DNA of 10,123 nucleotides from an uncultured Mycoplasmataceae bacterium (lineage in GTDB: Bacteria > Bacillota_I > Bacilli_A > Mycoplasmatales > Mycoplasmoidaceae). How positions within the stretch are numbered: position 1 is the stretch's first letter; every line of letters begins with the position of its first letter. The translations under genes were made by a program, and so were the position numbers. The stretch covers positions 1 to 10,123 of the forward strand of contig CASEQO010000100.1 of the NCBI GenBank assembly GCA_949290035.1, read 5' to 3'. Under the pieces are notes generated by a model. That model had not been told where the DNA came from and made no database searches. It saw only the letters and a program-made list of their open reading frames with translations. Of this stretch, positions 1 to 6,790 are shown in pieces.

Positions 1-1
1 A

Positions 2-829
2 AACTGTAATACCATACATTTTATAGATATCTTCAGTAATTTCTTCTTGTAATGCTGGTAAAATATCATTATCTGTAATCAACCCTACCATTACATTATC
101 ATTGTTTACAACTGGTAAAGATTCTCTTTCATATTTTTGGAAAATCTGGATTAATTCTTCTATATCATCATTGTTTTTAACACTTAATACAGATTTATCC
201 ATCACATCTTTTATTTTGATATTTTTTTTCTTTTCTAGAAAAATATCATAAATAATTATTTTTCCAACTAGTTGTTCAGATTCATTTAAAACATAAATGA
301 ATTTATCAAAATCATTTTTATCTATTTTGCTAGATATTTCTTTAATGGTTTTTGAAATTGTTCAATCTTCATAACATTTGAAAAAAGATGTACTCATGAT
401 ACTACTAGCTTCACCTTCTTCATCATATTTAGATAAGATGAATAATTCTTTTCTAGTATCTGGGTCTATAGCTATAATAACTTTTTTAAATAATTCTGAA
501 GGTAAATCCATTGAAAATTCAAATAAATCATCTATTTTAATTTCTTTCATTAAGTCATGAATGAATTTATTTTTAGAATTTTCTAAAACTTCTACTTTTT
601 TTTCAAATGATAAATACGAAAATATTTGCCCCATTTTAGAATTTCTAGTAGCAAATAAAACAAATTTTATTACTTCAACATTTTCTATTTCTTCTAATGA
701 ACTAACTATTAAGTTAATTGGTTTAATCTTAACTAATTTCTTAATGTTTTTCTCATTATTATATGTATATGAATCTAGGATTTGTTTTTGGATTAATGAA
801 ACATTATTTGTATTATTTTTTTTGTTCAT
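2..829 (-). CDS. mgtE: MgtE-family magnesium channel/transporter (C-terminal part outside window)
   Basis: MgtE proteins are Mg2+-selective membrane channels gated by their own cytoplasmic domains. The visible 276 residues are only the cytoplasmic half. Residues about 20-150 match the MgtE N-terminal helical domain, ending in the typical DPDTRKEL and EGEASSIMS segments. Two CBS domains follow from about residue 155; the second holds ESLPVVNNDNVMVGLITDND and runs into EDIYKMYGITV, the conserved junction before the membrane domain. The five-helix pore domain should lie beyond base 1. One TGA codon (362-364) is read as Trp just before the first CBS domain. The start at 829 is fixed by an AGGAG at 836-840 that overlaps the stop codon of the upstream diadenylate cyclase gene, so the two are almost certainly co-transcribed and perhaps translationally coupled. 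Identification rests on domain order and signature segments. Confidence 0.93.
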
Positions 830-835
830 AACAAA

Positions 836-840
836 CTCCT
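836..840 (-). promoter_or_regulatory. Ribosome binding site of mgtE, overlapping the cyclase stop codon
   Basis: On the minus strand the sequence reads TTTTAGGAGTTTGTTATG. The AGGAG shares its first two bases with the TAG stop of the diadenylate cyclase gene (839-841) and lies 6 bases before the mgtE ATG, which supports this start and tight coupling of the pair. Confidence 0.8.
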
Positions 841-1483
841 AAAATACATTAATATTTAGTTCTCTAAATATTCTTTGTTCTAGAACTTCATTAGATTTTG
901 GCAATGTTTCAAGCATACCTTCTTTAGCTATTGAAACTAATCCAGTAGTTTCACTAGTAACAAAAACAATTGAATCAGTTTTTTCACTCATTCCTAATGC
1001 TGCTCTATGTCTAGCACCATATTTTATATCAATAATGTTTTTAGTCATAGGTAAATACGCTGAAACTGCTATTATTTTAGTTCCTGAAACTATAACAGCA
1101 CCATCATGTAAAGCAGATTTTTTATTTGAAAAAATAGACATTATAAATTCAGGAGAAAATGTACCTTCTATTTTATAACCGTTTTTAGTATATTCAGATA
1201 AATCATTTTTTCTAGAAACTACAATAATTGATCCTATTTTTTCACTTCCTAAAATAGATAAAATATTAATTAATGATTTAGCAAAATAAAATTCTTCTAT
1301 TCTAGTATTTAATTCTTTATCTCTATTAGATTGTTTTTTTAAAATTCTAAATCCATATTCATACATGAATTTATATAATATAAAAATACCTATAGATAAT
1401 AATAAACATAAAAAAACTATTAATAATATAGTAATAATAGAAAGAGCATTATTATCACTTGAATATAATGTAGTTAATGACAT
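839..1483 (-). CDS. cdaM: Membrane-anchored diadenylate cyclase (c-di-AMP synthase)
   Basis: The enzyme condenses two ATP into cyclic di-AMP, the second messenger that in Mollicutes and Firmicutes controls potassium uptake and osmotic balance. It has 214 residues. One long hydrophobic segment lies at about residues 13-38, then a short charged linker, then a DAC (DisA_N) domain from about residue 60 to 200. The catalytic signatures are intact: the DGA motif in LHDGAVIV (Asp127) and the RHR motif in GARHRAALGMSE (158-160). A single membrane segment, rather than the three of Bacillus CdaA, matches the architecture described for the Mycoplasma pneumoniae CdaM type; the symbol follows that resemblance. 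No CdaR (YbbR) or GlmM gene is adjacent, unlike the usual Firmicute operon; mgtE follows instead. The start is set by a strong AGGAGGAG at 1488-1495. No Trp codon occurs in this gene. Confidence 0.95.
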   Translation of the reverse strand: MSLTTLYSSDNNALSIITILLIVFLCLLLSIGIFILYKFMYEYGFRILKKQSNRDKELNTRIEEFYFAKSLINILSILGSEKIGSIIVVSRKNDLSEYTKNGYKIEGTFSPEFIMSIFSNKKSALHDGAVIVSGTKIIAVSAYLPMTKNIIDIKYGARHRAALGMSEKTDSIVFVTSETTGLVSIAKEGMLETLPKSNEVLEQRIFRELNINVF

Positions 1484-1689
1484 ATAACTCCTCCTATTTT
1501 TAATATAAAAATTTTACTATATTTTTTTAAATCTTGCTATATACAATTATTAAAAATATAAAAATAAATTTATTTTCATAATAAATAAAAGTATATAATT
1601 GAATATGAAAAGAAAAATAAAATCTATTCGTTTTAAATCTTAATTTTAGATACTTTATATATAAATAAAAATTTAATGAGGAAAAAGTT
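1484..1689. promoter_or_regulatory. Divergent intergenic region with candidate promoters both ways
   Basis: This 206-base, almost pure A/T gap separates the leftward cyclase-mgtE operon from the rightward methyltransferase/cupin pair, so it must hold both promoters. Rightward, a perfect TATAAT sits at 1594-1599 without a convincing -35 box; GAGGA at 1678-1682 precedes the ATG at 1690. Leftward, TATAGT (1516-1521) with TTGTAT (1541-1546) is possible, but the 19-base spacer is long. No riboswitch-like fold or long inverted repeat was seen. In such AT-rich DNA, -10-like hexamers arise often by chance, so only the existence of the promoter region is firm, not the exact boxes. Confidence 0.45.
1488..1495 (-). 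promoter_or_regulatory. Strong ribosome binding site of the diadenylate cyclase
   Basis: The minus strand reads AGGAGGAGTTATATG, a near-complete Shine-Dalgarno 4 bases from the ATG. It is the strongest ribosome binding site in the window. Confidence 0.8.
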
Positions 1690-2457
1690 ATGGAAAATAA
1701 ATTAGTTGGCTATGAATTTTTAGCAACTCTAGGCAAAAAAGACTAAGACCTGGTGATAAAAAAGGAACTGATTTTTTAATATCAACTATAAAAGAATATT
1801 TTAAAGATACTAAAATCTAGACATCTTAGTAATATCTTGTAATAGAGGGTATTCATTAATAGAAATTTATAATAAATTAAAATGTAATATAGTAGGGATA
1901 GATATTAGTGAAACAGCTATTAATTTTGCTAATGACATGATTAATAAGAATAGTGAATATAAACAAAAAATTAAAGTTTATAAAATCAATGCTTTAAAAA
2001 TAAATTTTAATGATCAAAAATTTGATGTAATTATTAATGAAGCAATGTTAACTATGTATAAAAACAAAAATGATTTCTTAAATGAATATATTAATCATTT
2101 AAAAGATGATGGAATTTTATTAACTCATGATATTTGTTTAATAAATAAAAATTATGAAGATTTAGCAGATGGTTTTAAAGATGCTATAAATTTAAAACCA
2201 TATCCATTGTCACAACAAGAATGAACTCAAACATTTGATGAATCAAATTTTAAAGTATATAAAAATAAAATTATTAAATTTTCATTAGTTAATCCTATTG
2301 GATTAATTAAAGATGAAGGTTTAATTAATATGTTCAAAATAATGAAAAATGCTAGAAAAAAAATATAAATGATTTTAAAAATATGAGATCTTTTTTTAAA
2401 GAAAATAAAAAATATTTAAAAGCTATTTGTTTTGTTTTACTAAAAAATAAGGGATAA
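1690..2457 (+). pseudogene. Broken class I SAM-dependent methyltransferase gene (three frameshifts)
   Basis: The pieces together read as one methyltransferase of about 255 residues. Segment 1 (1690-1740) gives MENKLVGYEFLATLGKK. Segment 2 (1740 to about 1816) gives RLRPGDKKGTDFLIS. Segment 3 (about 1817-2363) holds the SAM-binding region SCNRGYSLIEIYNKL, then GIDIS, FDVIINEAMLTM and the late motif DDGILLTHD, and one TGA read as Trp (2222-2224). Segment 4 (about 2364-2457) gives NMRSFFKENKKYLKA and the stop. Each break is explained by loss of one base: in an A6 run (1735-1740), near 1816-1818, and in an A8 run (2356-2363). Motif I also seems to carry about three extra residues (ILDILVISCN instead of a shorter hydrophobic strand). 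RLRPG and INEAMLTM point to a family of small-molecule methyltransferases often found beside DUF1971 proteins. The substrate is unknown and the gene is almost certainly non-functional as it stands. Confidence 0.85.
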
Positions 2458-2462
2458 ATATT

Positions 2463-2729
2463 ATGAATAATGAAAAATTAATTAGTTCAACGCCTATATT
2501 AGATAATCAAACTTGTCCAAAAGGAATATTATCTGCACACCAAACAGCAAAAGGTGTTTATGCTAAACTAGTAGTAATTGAAGGAACGATAGAATTTGTT
2601 TGAGAAGATACAAATGAAAAAATAGTAATTGATTCTTCTAAACCATTTATAATAGAATCACAAAGAAAACATCATTTAAATTTATTATGAGAAGTAAAAT
2701 TCAAAGTAGAATTTTATTCATGTAAATAA
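2463..2729 (+). CDS. DUF1971 (TehB/YeaR-type) cupin-like small protein
   Basis: This 88-residue gene is visible only when its two TGA codons are read as Trp. The protein follows the DUF1971 pattern: AHQTAKGVYAKLVVIEGTI corresponds to the family's H-N-T-K-x-G-x-W segment, FVWEDT and IIESQRKHHL to the central P/E-x-x-H-x strand, and VKFKVEFYSCK to the closing F-x-V-E-F-Y. In the family this beta-barrel fold occurs alone (YeaR) or as the N-terminal part of Haemophilus-type TehB, joined to a methyltransferase, and is linked to tellurite or oxyanion stress; the biochemical role is not settled. Here it lies 5 bases after the broken methyltransferase gene, with AAGGGA (2449-2454) as ribosome binding site, so the pair was probably an operon that has lost its enzyme. 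The reading frame is intact, and its final codons are duplicated just downstream (2716-2743). Confidence 0.83.
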
Positions 2730-2743
2730 ATTCATGTAAATAA
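2716..2743 (+). repeat. Perfect 14-bp tandem duplication across the cupin stop codon
   Basis: ATTCATGTAAATAA occurs twice in direct succession (2716-2729 and 2730-2743). The first copy contains the last codons (Ser-Cys-Lys) and TAA stop of the DUF1971 gene; the second lies just outside. This is a recent slippage-type duplication that leaves the protein unchanged. Confidence 0.85.
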
Positions 2744-2780
2744 TTTAAATTTTTATTTATTAAGAATATTATGTATATAA

Positions 2781-2813
2781 AATAACAGTGTCTAAATATT
2801 AGATATTGTTATT
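2781..2813 (+). terminator. Rho-independent terminator of the methyltransferase/cupin unit
   Basis: A 15-bp stem (2781-2795 with 2799-2813) closes a 3-base loop and is followed by a T-rich tract (TTATTATTTAA). Two of the pairs are G-U in the rightward RNA (bases 2788 and 2790) and would be C-A mismatches in the leftward RNA. The hairpin is therefore selected for the plus strand. Confidence 0.8.
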
Positions 2814-2830
2814 TTATTATTTAATAAATA

Positions 2831-2859
2831 AAAAAGCACTTTTACATTTTGTAAAAGTG
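2831..2859 (-). terminator. Rho-independent terminator of the leftward nusG-cassette transcript
   Basis: A perfect 9-bp inverted repeat, CACTTTTAC (2837-2845) and GTAAAAGTG (2851-2859), with a 5-base loop, is followed on the minus strand by C and then a run of T (2835-2831 and beyond). It lies 28 bases past the stop of the P/Q/Y-rich protein gene and faces the plus-strand terminator at 2781-2813. Confidence 0.85.
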
Positions 2860-2886
2860 TTATCATTTAAATTCTTGATTATTATT

Positions 2887-3510
2887 TTAATTAGATGGAT
2901 CACTATTATTAGCAACTGGTTGTGGTGGTTGTTGATAATTTGGTTGAGAAGCATATTGAGGATTATATTGTTGATATTGTTGATCTGGGTATTGATAATA
3001 TGGTTCACTAGGAGTTATTCCTAATCTTGAATTTATATTAGCAAATTCATTACTAATATATCTCATATTTTGTTCATATGCTTTCTTATAATTAGATGTT
3101 TGATTATAAATATATTCTTTTATATCATTAGCCATTTCTCTAAACATACTTGGATCTATTGATACATTACCCCCTCCGTAATATTGAGGTGGTGGAGGAT
3201 AATATGGTGCTGGAGCTTGTTGCGAAGGTAAAACAATTATAGATGGTTGAGATTGTGGAATATACATTGGGTGATGACCATTACAACAATTGTTTTGTTG
3301 TTGCATTCCACCAATCTGGAAAAGCGGAGCTTTTAGATTTCTTCTTTTTTTACCAATTACTTTTTTTAATTCATTAATTGCTAATATTGTTTTTTCATCA
3401 AATTTCTTAAGACTAATCTTGCCAGTAAAAAGATCAGCGATTAAACCAACATTAACATTTTTAAATTTTGGATTTGCACTTAATATTTGTATTAATTGAT
3501 TTCTATCCAT
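2887..3510 (-). CDS. Unrecognised Pro/Gln/Tyr-rich protein, 207 residues
   Basis: I do not recognise a family. Residues 1-60 look like a small folded module, charged and helical, ending in the basic patch KKVIGKKRRNLK. Residues 66-115 are low complexity, with GGMQQQ, a Cys-Cys-Asn-Gly-His-His cluster (C75, C76, H79, H80) and APAPYYPPPPQYYGGG. Residues 117-165 are again ordered-looking and helical (MFREMANDIKEYIYNQ, then MRYISNEFANINSRLG). Residues 167-207 are a Q/Y/P/N tail with PYYQYPDQQYQQYNPQY. There is no signal peptide, lipobox or membrane segment. Composition differs from the Asn/Lys/Ile-rich neighbours. Start: ATG at 3508-3510 with AAAAGG 9 bases upstream. The gene follows the DUF2156 gene by 40 bases and is last before a terminator. 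P/Q-rich proteins occur in mycoplasma cytoskeletal and attachment structures, which is an analogy only. Function unknown. Confidence 0.8.
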   Translation of the reverse strand: MDRNQLIQILSANPKFKNVNVGLIADLFTGKISLKKFDEKTILAINELKKVIGKKRRNLKAPLFQIGGMQQQNNCCNGHHPMYIPQSQPSIIVLPSQQAPAPYYPPPPQYYGGGNVSIDPSMFREMANDIKEYIYNQTSNYKKAYEQNMRYISNEFANINSRLGITPSEPYYQYPDQQYQQYNPQYASQPNYQQPPQPVANNSDPSN

Positions 3511-3518
3511 ATGTTAAT

Positions 3519-3538
3519 ACCTTTTAAACATCATTATA
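3519..3538 (-). promoter_or_regulatory. Candidate internal -10 box and ribosome binding site of the P/Q/Y-rich protein gene
   Basis: On the minus strand a TATAAT (3533-3538) lies in the 40-base gap after the DUF2156 gene, followed by AAAAGGT (3519-3525) and the ATG at 3510. No good -35 box is seen. If used, the leader would be only about 16 bases. The ribosome binding site is convincing; the promoter is weak. Confidence 0.3.
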
Positions 3539-3550
3539 ATTTTAATACAA

Positions 3551-4477
3551 TTAAATTAATTTTTGTATTTTATTCTTTTTTATCTCAATTGGATAATATG
3601 ACAATTTAGATTTTCTAATATTTTCCATTCCAGCATCATCTTGTCTTGATACATACTTAGTATTAATATTATTTATTTTCAAATTAGATGATATTAAATA
3701 TTGATATGATCCTCTAAAATTTGTATCAGATCTTTCAAAAAATATTTCATAAATATCATTGTTTATAATACCTAATGTTGCTCCAATTATTTTATTATTA
3801 TAATAAATAACTGTTCCACTCATGAAACTATCATCATAATGATCTAAAACTTCTTTTAGGACATCATATTCATATTCGCCACTAGTTTCAGAATCATTAA
3901 TTTCTTGTTTGAAAAAATCTAAAAATTCTTGTTTTAAAGAAATATCAAACTGCTTTACTAAAATATCATTAGAATAATTATTTATAAAGAAATTTAAATG
4001 ATTTCTTTTCTTTTGTAATTTTTTACCAGCGAACGTTTTAAAAGATTCAGTTAAATATATAAAATTTGCATAAGTTTCATATATTGGATCACTAAATCCA
4101 TTTATTATTTCACTTGTTGAATTAATTAAATATATTTCTTTTTGATTATTATTAGTATATTCTTTTAAGATTTTTATTGATTTAGATATTAAATCATTTA
4201 TATTGTCTTTTTTATTATAAATAGGGCTAAAGATAACAAAATTCCCATCATAATTTCTTGAATCTAATTCATTATTAAATATTTGTTGCTTTTTTATATC
4301 TATTTGACCATATAAATAAATTGCATTATTATCATCATAAAAATAAATAGTTATTCCATAATGTGATCAAGTTAAATAGTTTAACATTGAAATATCATAA
4401 GTTGCATCTATTAAATTAACTTTGTTTTGAACTTCTTTATAATTGTTTCAATCTAATTTTATAAATTTATTATTCAT
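3551..4477 (-). CDS. DUF2156 protein, like the C-terminal domain of phosphatidylglycerol lysyltransferase (MprF)
   Basis: DUF2156 is the tandem-GNAT catalytic domain of MprF, which transfers an aminoacyl group from charged tRNA to phosphatidylglycerol. It also occurs as soluble stand-alone proteins of about 300 residues, mostly uncharacterised. This protein has 308 residues, fitting the stand-alone form, and lacks the flippase membrane part of MprF. The family hallmark is KTFAGKKLQKKRNHLNFF at about residues 150-167. Earlier, ISMLNYLTWSHYGITIYF matches the N-terminal half, and later, SGTVIYYNNKIIGATLGI plus the AGMENIRKSKLSYYPI segment match the second GNAT-like lobe. TGA codons encode Trp early in the gene. 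Its ATG (4475-4477) lies inside the end of the DUF368 gene, an 8-base overlap (ATGAATAA), so the two are translationally coupled. Lipid aminoacylation is a reasonable guess from the family; the true substrate is not shown. Confidence 0.86.
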
Positions 4478-5573
4478 TTATAATCACACTTTCTAAATTT
4501 ATATTAGTATCAATTTTTGTATTATTTTTATCATTTTTAATTTTTATGTAAATTAATGTATTAATAGATATAACTACAATAAGACTAACTATTATTAATG
4601 GAATAGCAATTGGATAATTTATAGATAAATCAGAATAATATTTTTTTCCAGCTAATAAAATAGCTATAAAAGATGAGCATATCATCCCAAAACAAAAATT
4701 ATAATATTGATCTTTAAATTTCTTGATTAATATATTAGTTGTAAATATGCAAGTAAATATCCCTAATAATATACATATTCCACAAATTAATAAATATATT
4801 ATATTAGATATAGGATGTTGAATAATCGTTCAATATATATCATCATATGTATTAAATAAGTATAAAGTTAAACTTCCACTTATTCCTGGAAATAACATAG
4901 CAAATCCAGCTACAAATGATGATATTGGAATTAATAATAAATTAGATACACTATAATCTAATTTATTAACATTTGATGAACTTGTTAAGTCAATACCATC
5001 TCTCAAAAAAAATACTATTAATCCAATTATTAATATTAATAAAAATCCTATAATAAATAATACTAAATTTATAATTTTCTTTTTATTATCTATATTCTCA
5101 TTTTTATAAAAAAATACTTTTGGCTTATTCGCTCATCAAAATAATGGTATGGAAAATAAACTAAAAAAAGAAAACATTAATATCAATACAATAGCATACC
5201 CTGTATCATTTATGAAAATTATATCTGAAAAATCTTTACCTAATATTTGACCAGTAGCTAAAAATTTACCAAAAACAGAAAACAAAACTAGCGATATTAC
5301 TCAAAACAAAACAAAAGGGACTAATCATAAAATATTTCTTCATCAAATATTTTTATTAAATGGTTTAAATATTCTTTTTGTTTTATAAATAAATGTTTCA
5401 TAAAAATTTAATAATGATAATGTTGTTCCTCCTGAATATCCAGGAATACCATCACTAATTCCCATTAATACACCATAAATAGATCTTTCAATTATCTTTT
5501 TTTTATGATCATTGTTAATGATGTTTTGATTTTCTACATTATCTATATTATTTTTAATATTAGATTTTGACAC
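4470..5573 (-). CDS. DUF368 polytopic membrane protein (undecaprenyl-phosphate translocase family)
   Basis: The protein has 367 residues. It carries the two inverted-repeat signatures of DUF368: GISDGIPGYSGGTTLSL near residues 38-54 and AGFAMLFPGISGSLTLYLF near 222-240, each at the start of a membrane half. About eight to ten hydrophobic segments are visible, with a hydrophilic 29-residue N-terminal and 25-residue C-terminal tail. DUF368 members (PopT) return undecaprenyl phosphate across the membrane in walled bacteria. Many TGA codons are read as Trp, including a consecutive pair at 5340-5345. The start is GTG (5571-5573): there is no ATG in frame between it and an upstream stop (5589-5591), and AAGGT sits 7 bases before it. 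The gene begins 48 bases after nusG with no clear terminator between them, and overlaps the DUF2156 gene by 8 bases. The carrier lipid in a wall-less cell is an open question. Confidence 0.92.
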
Positions 5574-5580
5574 AATTATT

Positions 5581-5585
5581 ACCTT
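5581..5585 (-). promoter_or_regulatory. Ribosome binding site deciding the GTG start of the DUF368 gene
   Basis: The minus strand reads AAGGTAATAATTGTG. The AAGGT is 7 bases from GTG, and the in-frame codons upstream run into TAA at 5589-5591 without an ATG, so GTG is the only start that gives the full N-terminus. Confidence 0.7.
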
Positions 5586-5621
5586 AAATTATCAATGTAT
5601 ATAATTATTAATAATAAATCA

Positions 5622-6446
5622 CTAATCTATTTTTTTAATTTCGTTTACATTTACTTTAACTAAATTAGATCTTCCAAATAAATCTATTTCTATTTCAATA
5701 GATTTATCTTCATCATTAATATTTTTAATAATACCTATCTCACCAAAAAAAGCACCAGTTAGTAATTGAACACTATGACCAATTTTAAATTCATTTATTA
5801 AATTTGAAGAATTATTTTCTATTGTGTTTAAATTTTCTTGAACTTGATCTGAATTTTCATTTTCTAAAACAACTTCATTTTGTTGTTCGTTATTGTTTTT
5901 TGTATCAAAGAAATCATCATTTTGTATATTGTTAATTTCTTTAATAGTTTCTGGAATTATTGGCTTATTTTTGTCACCAGGTTTATCATTTATATAAGTT
6001 ACTATTTCTTCATTTTCTTGTGAAAATAACACTTCTATTTCATCTTCACTTATTGGAATTGGCTTAGCACCTTTACCAGAAGAACCAATGAACCCTGTGA
6101 TACCAGGTGTGTTTCTAATAATATATCAAATTTCATCAGTCATTATCATGTTAATAAAAATATATCCTGGAAACTTGTTATATACTTTAGTAGTCACTTT
6201 TTTATATCTTCCATCATCTAATGCATATCAATTTATGTATTTACTATTTTTCATTGATCTTGGAGCAGGGTTATTTTCATCAAAGTATTCAACTTGAATA
6301 TCTTTGTAATTAATAATCTTCATTCCAGATATATGATCATCAAAATCATATGCTTTAATTTTATCCATAAGTGAATTAAAAATCGACTCTTCACTTCCAA
6401 TTATAGTAGTTGCTATATATCATTGAAAATATTTATTATTTGACAT
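5622..6446 (-). CDS. nusG: Transcription elongation/antitermination factor NusG, with long insertions
   Basis: NusG binds RNA polymerase across the clamp and couples it to the ribosome or to Rho/S10. At 274 residues this is about 90 longer than typical bacterial NusG. The NGN domain spans residues 7-145: QWYIATTIIGSEE at the start, KFPGYIFINMIMTDEIWYII near 91-110, and RNTPGITGFIGSSGKGAKPI at 111-130. It carries an insertion (about 45-88) before the FPGY strand. The KOW domain is residues 219-274, with FKIGHSVQLLTGAFFGEIGI and a basic-acidic end. Between them lies a roughly 70-residue acidic, Asn/Gln-rich linker (about 148-217) of low complexity. Three or more TGA codons encode Trp, including one in the conserved EIWYIIRNTPG. 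The ATG at 6444-6446 has AAGGAG about 9 bases upstream. secE lies 34 bases upstream, the standard bacterial order. Confidence 0.95.
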
Positions 6447-6480
6447 AATTATAATCTCCTTATTATAAAAATATATTTAA

Positions 6481-6789
6481 TTAATTAACGTATGCTGTAA
6501 TTACATAAGTTATTACTGAAAAAATTGCAGCTAAGACAACAACAACAAACACTGTTATTAAAAAATAATATAAAATTTTATTTTTACTAATTCAAGAAAT
6601 TCTTAGAAATTCTTTTCCTATACCAAAAAATAATCTTCTAACTTTATAGTATTTTTCTGGATTAGCTTCTTTTTTTGCTTTTTTTTCAGCTTTCTTTGCT
6701 TTCTTTTCTTCTTTAGTTAGCTTTTGTTTTTTTTCTTTTTTATCTTTTTTCTTTTTATTGGTTAAAATTATTTCTTCATTGTTTGACAT
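6481..6789 (-). CDS. secE: Preprotein translocase subunit SecE
   Basis: SecE clamps the two halves of the SecY protein-conducting channel. The protein has 102 residues. Residues 12-41 form an extreme Lys-rich helix (about two-thirds Lys, with Ala and Glu). Residues 46-70 are the amphipathic surface helix with KVRRLFFGIGKEFLRISW, and residues 72-97 are the single membrane segment (KILYYFLITVFVVVVLAAIF). The one-TM form is usual outside the enterobacteria. A TGA at 6592-6594 is the Trp of the conserved helix-to-membrane junction. The start at 6787-6789 is one base after the rpmG stop, and its AAGGAG (6800-6805) lies within the last codons of rpmG, so the two genes are translationally coupled. 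nusG follows. Confidence 0.95.
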
Positions 6790-6790
6790 A

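Noticed and set aside
378..842. Plus-strand small reading frames opposite mgtE
   Set aside because: They are antisense to a clearly conserved gene, have no ribosome binding sites and encode Phe/Ser-rich shadow sequence.
1735..1820. Programmed frameshifting in the methyltransferase gene
   Set aside because: Three separate shifts would be needed, one of them outside a homopolymer, and there is no functional reason; gene decay is simpler.
2806..3024. Plus-strand reading frame rich in Ile, Leu and Trp opposite the P/Q/Y-rich gene
   Set aside because: It is the antisense shadow of CAA/CAG and TAT repeats in the real minus-strand gene, crosses the minus-strand terminator and has no ribosome binding site.
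5343..5573. A separate 76-residue protein at the start of the DUF368 gene
   Set aside because: It ends at TGA codons that are Trp here; reading through gives a complete DUF368 protein.
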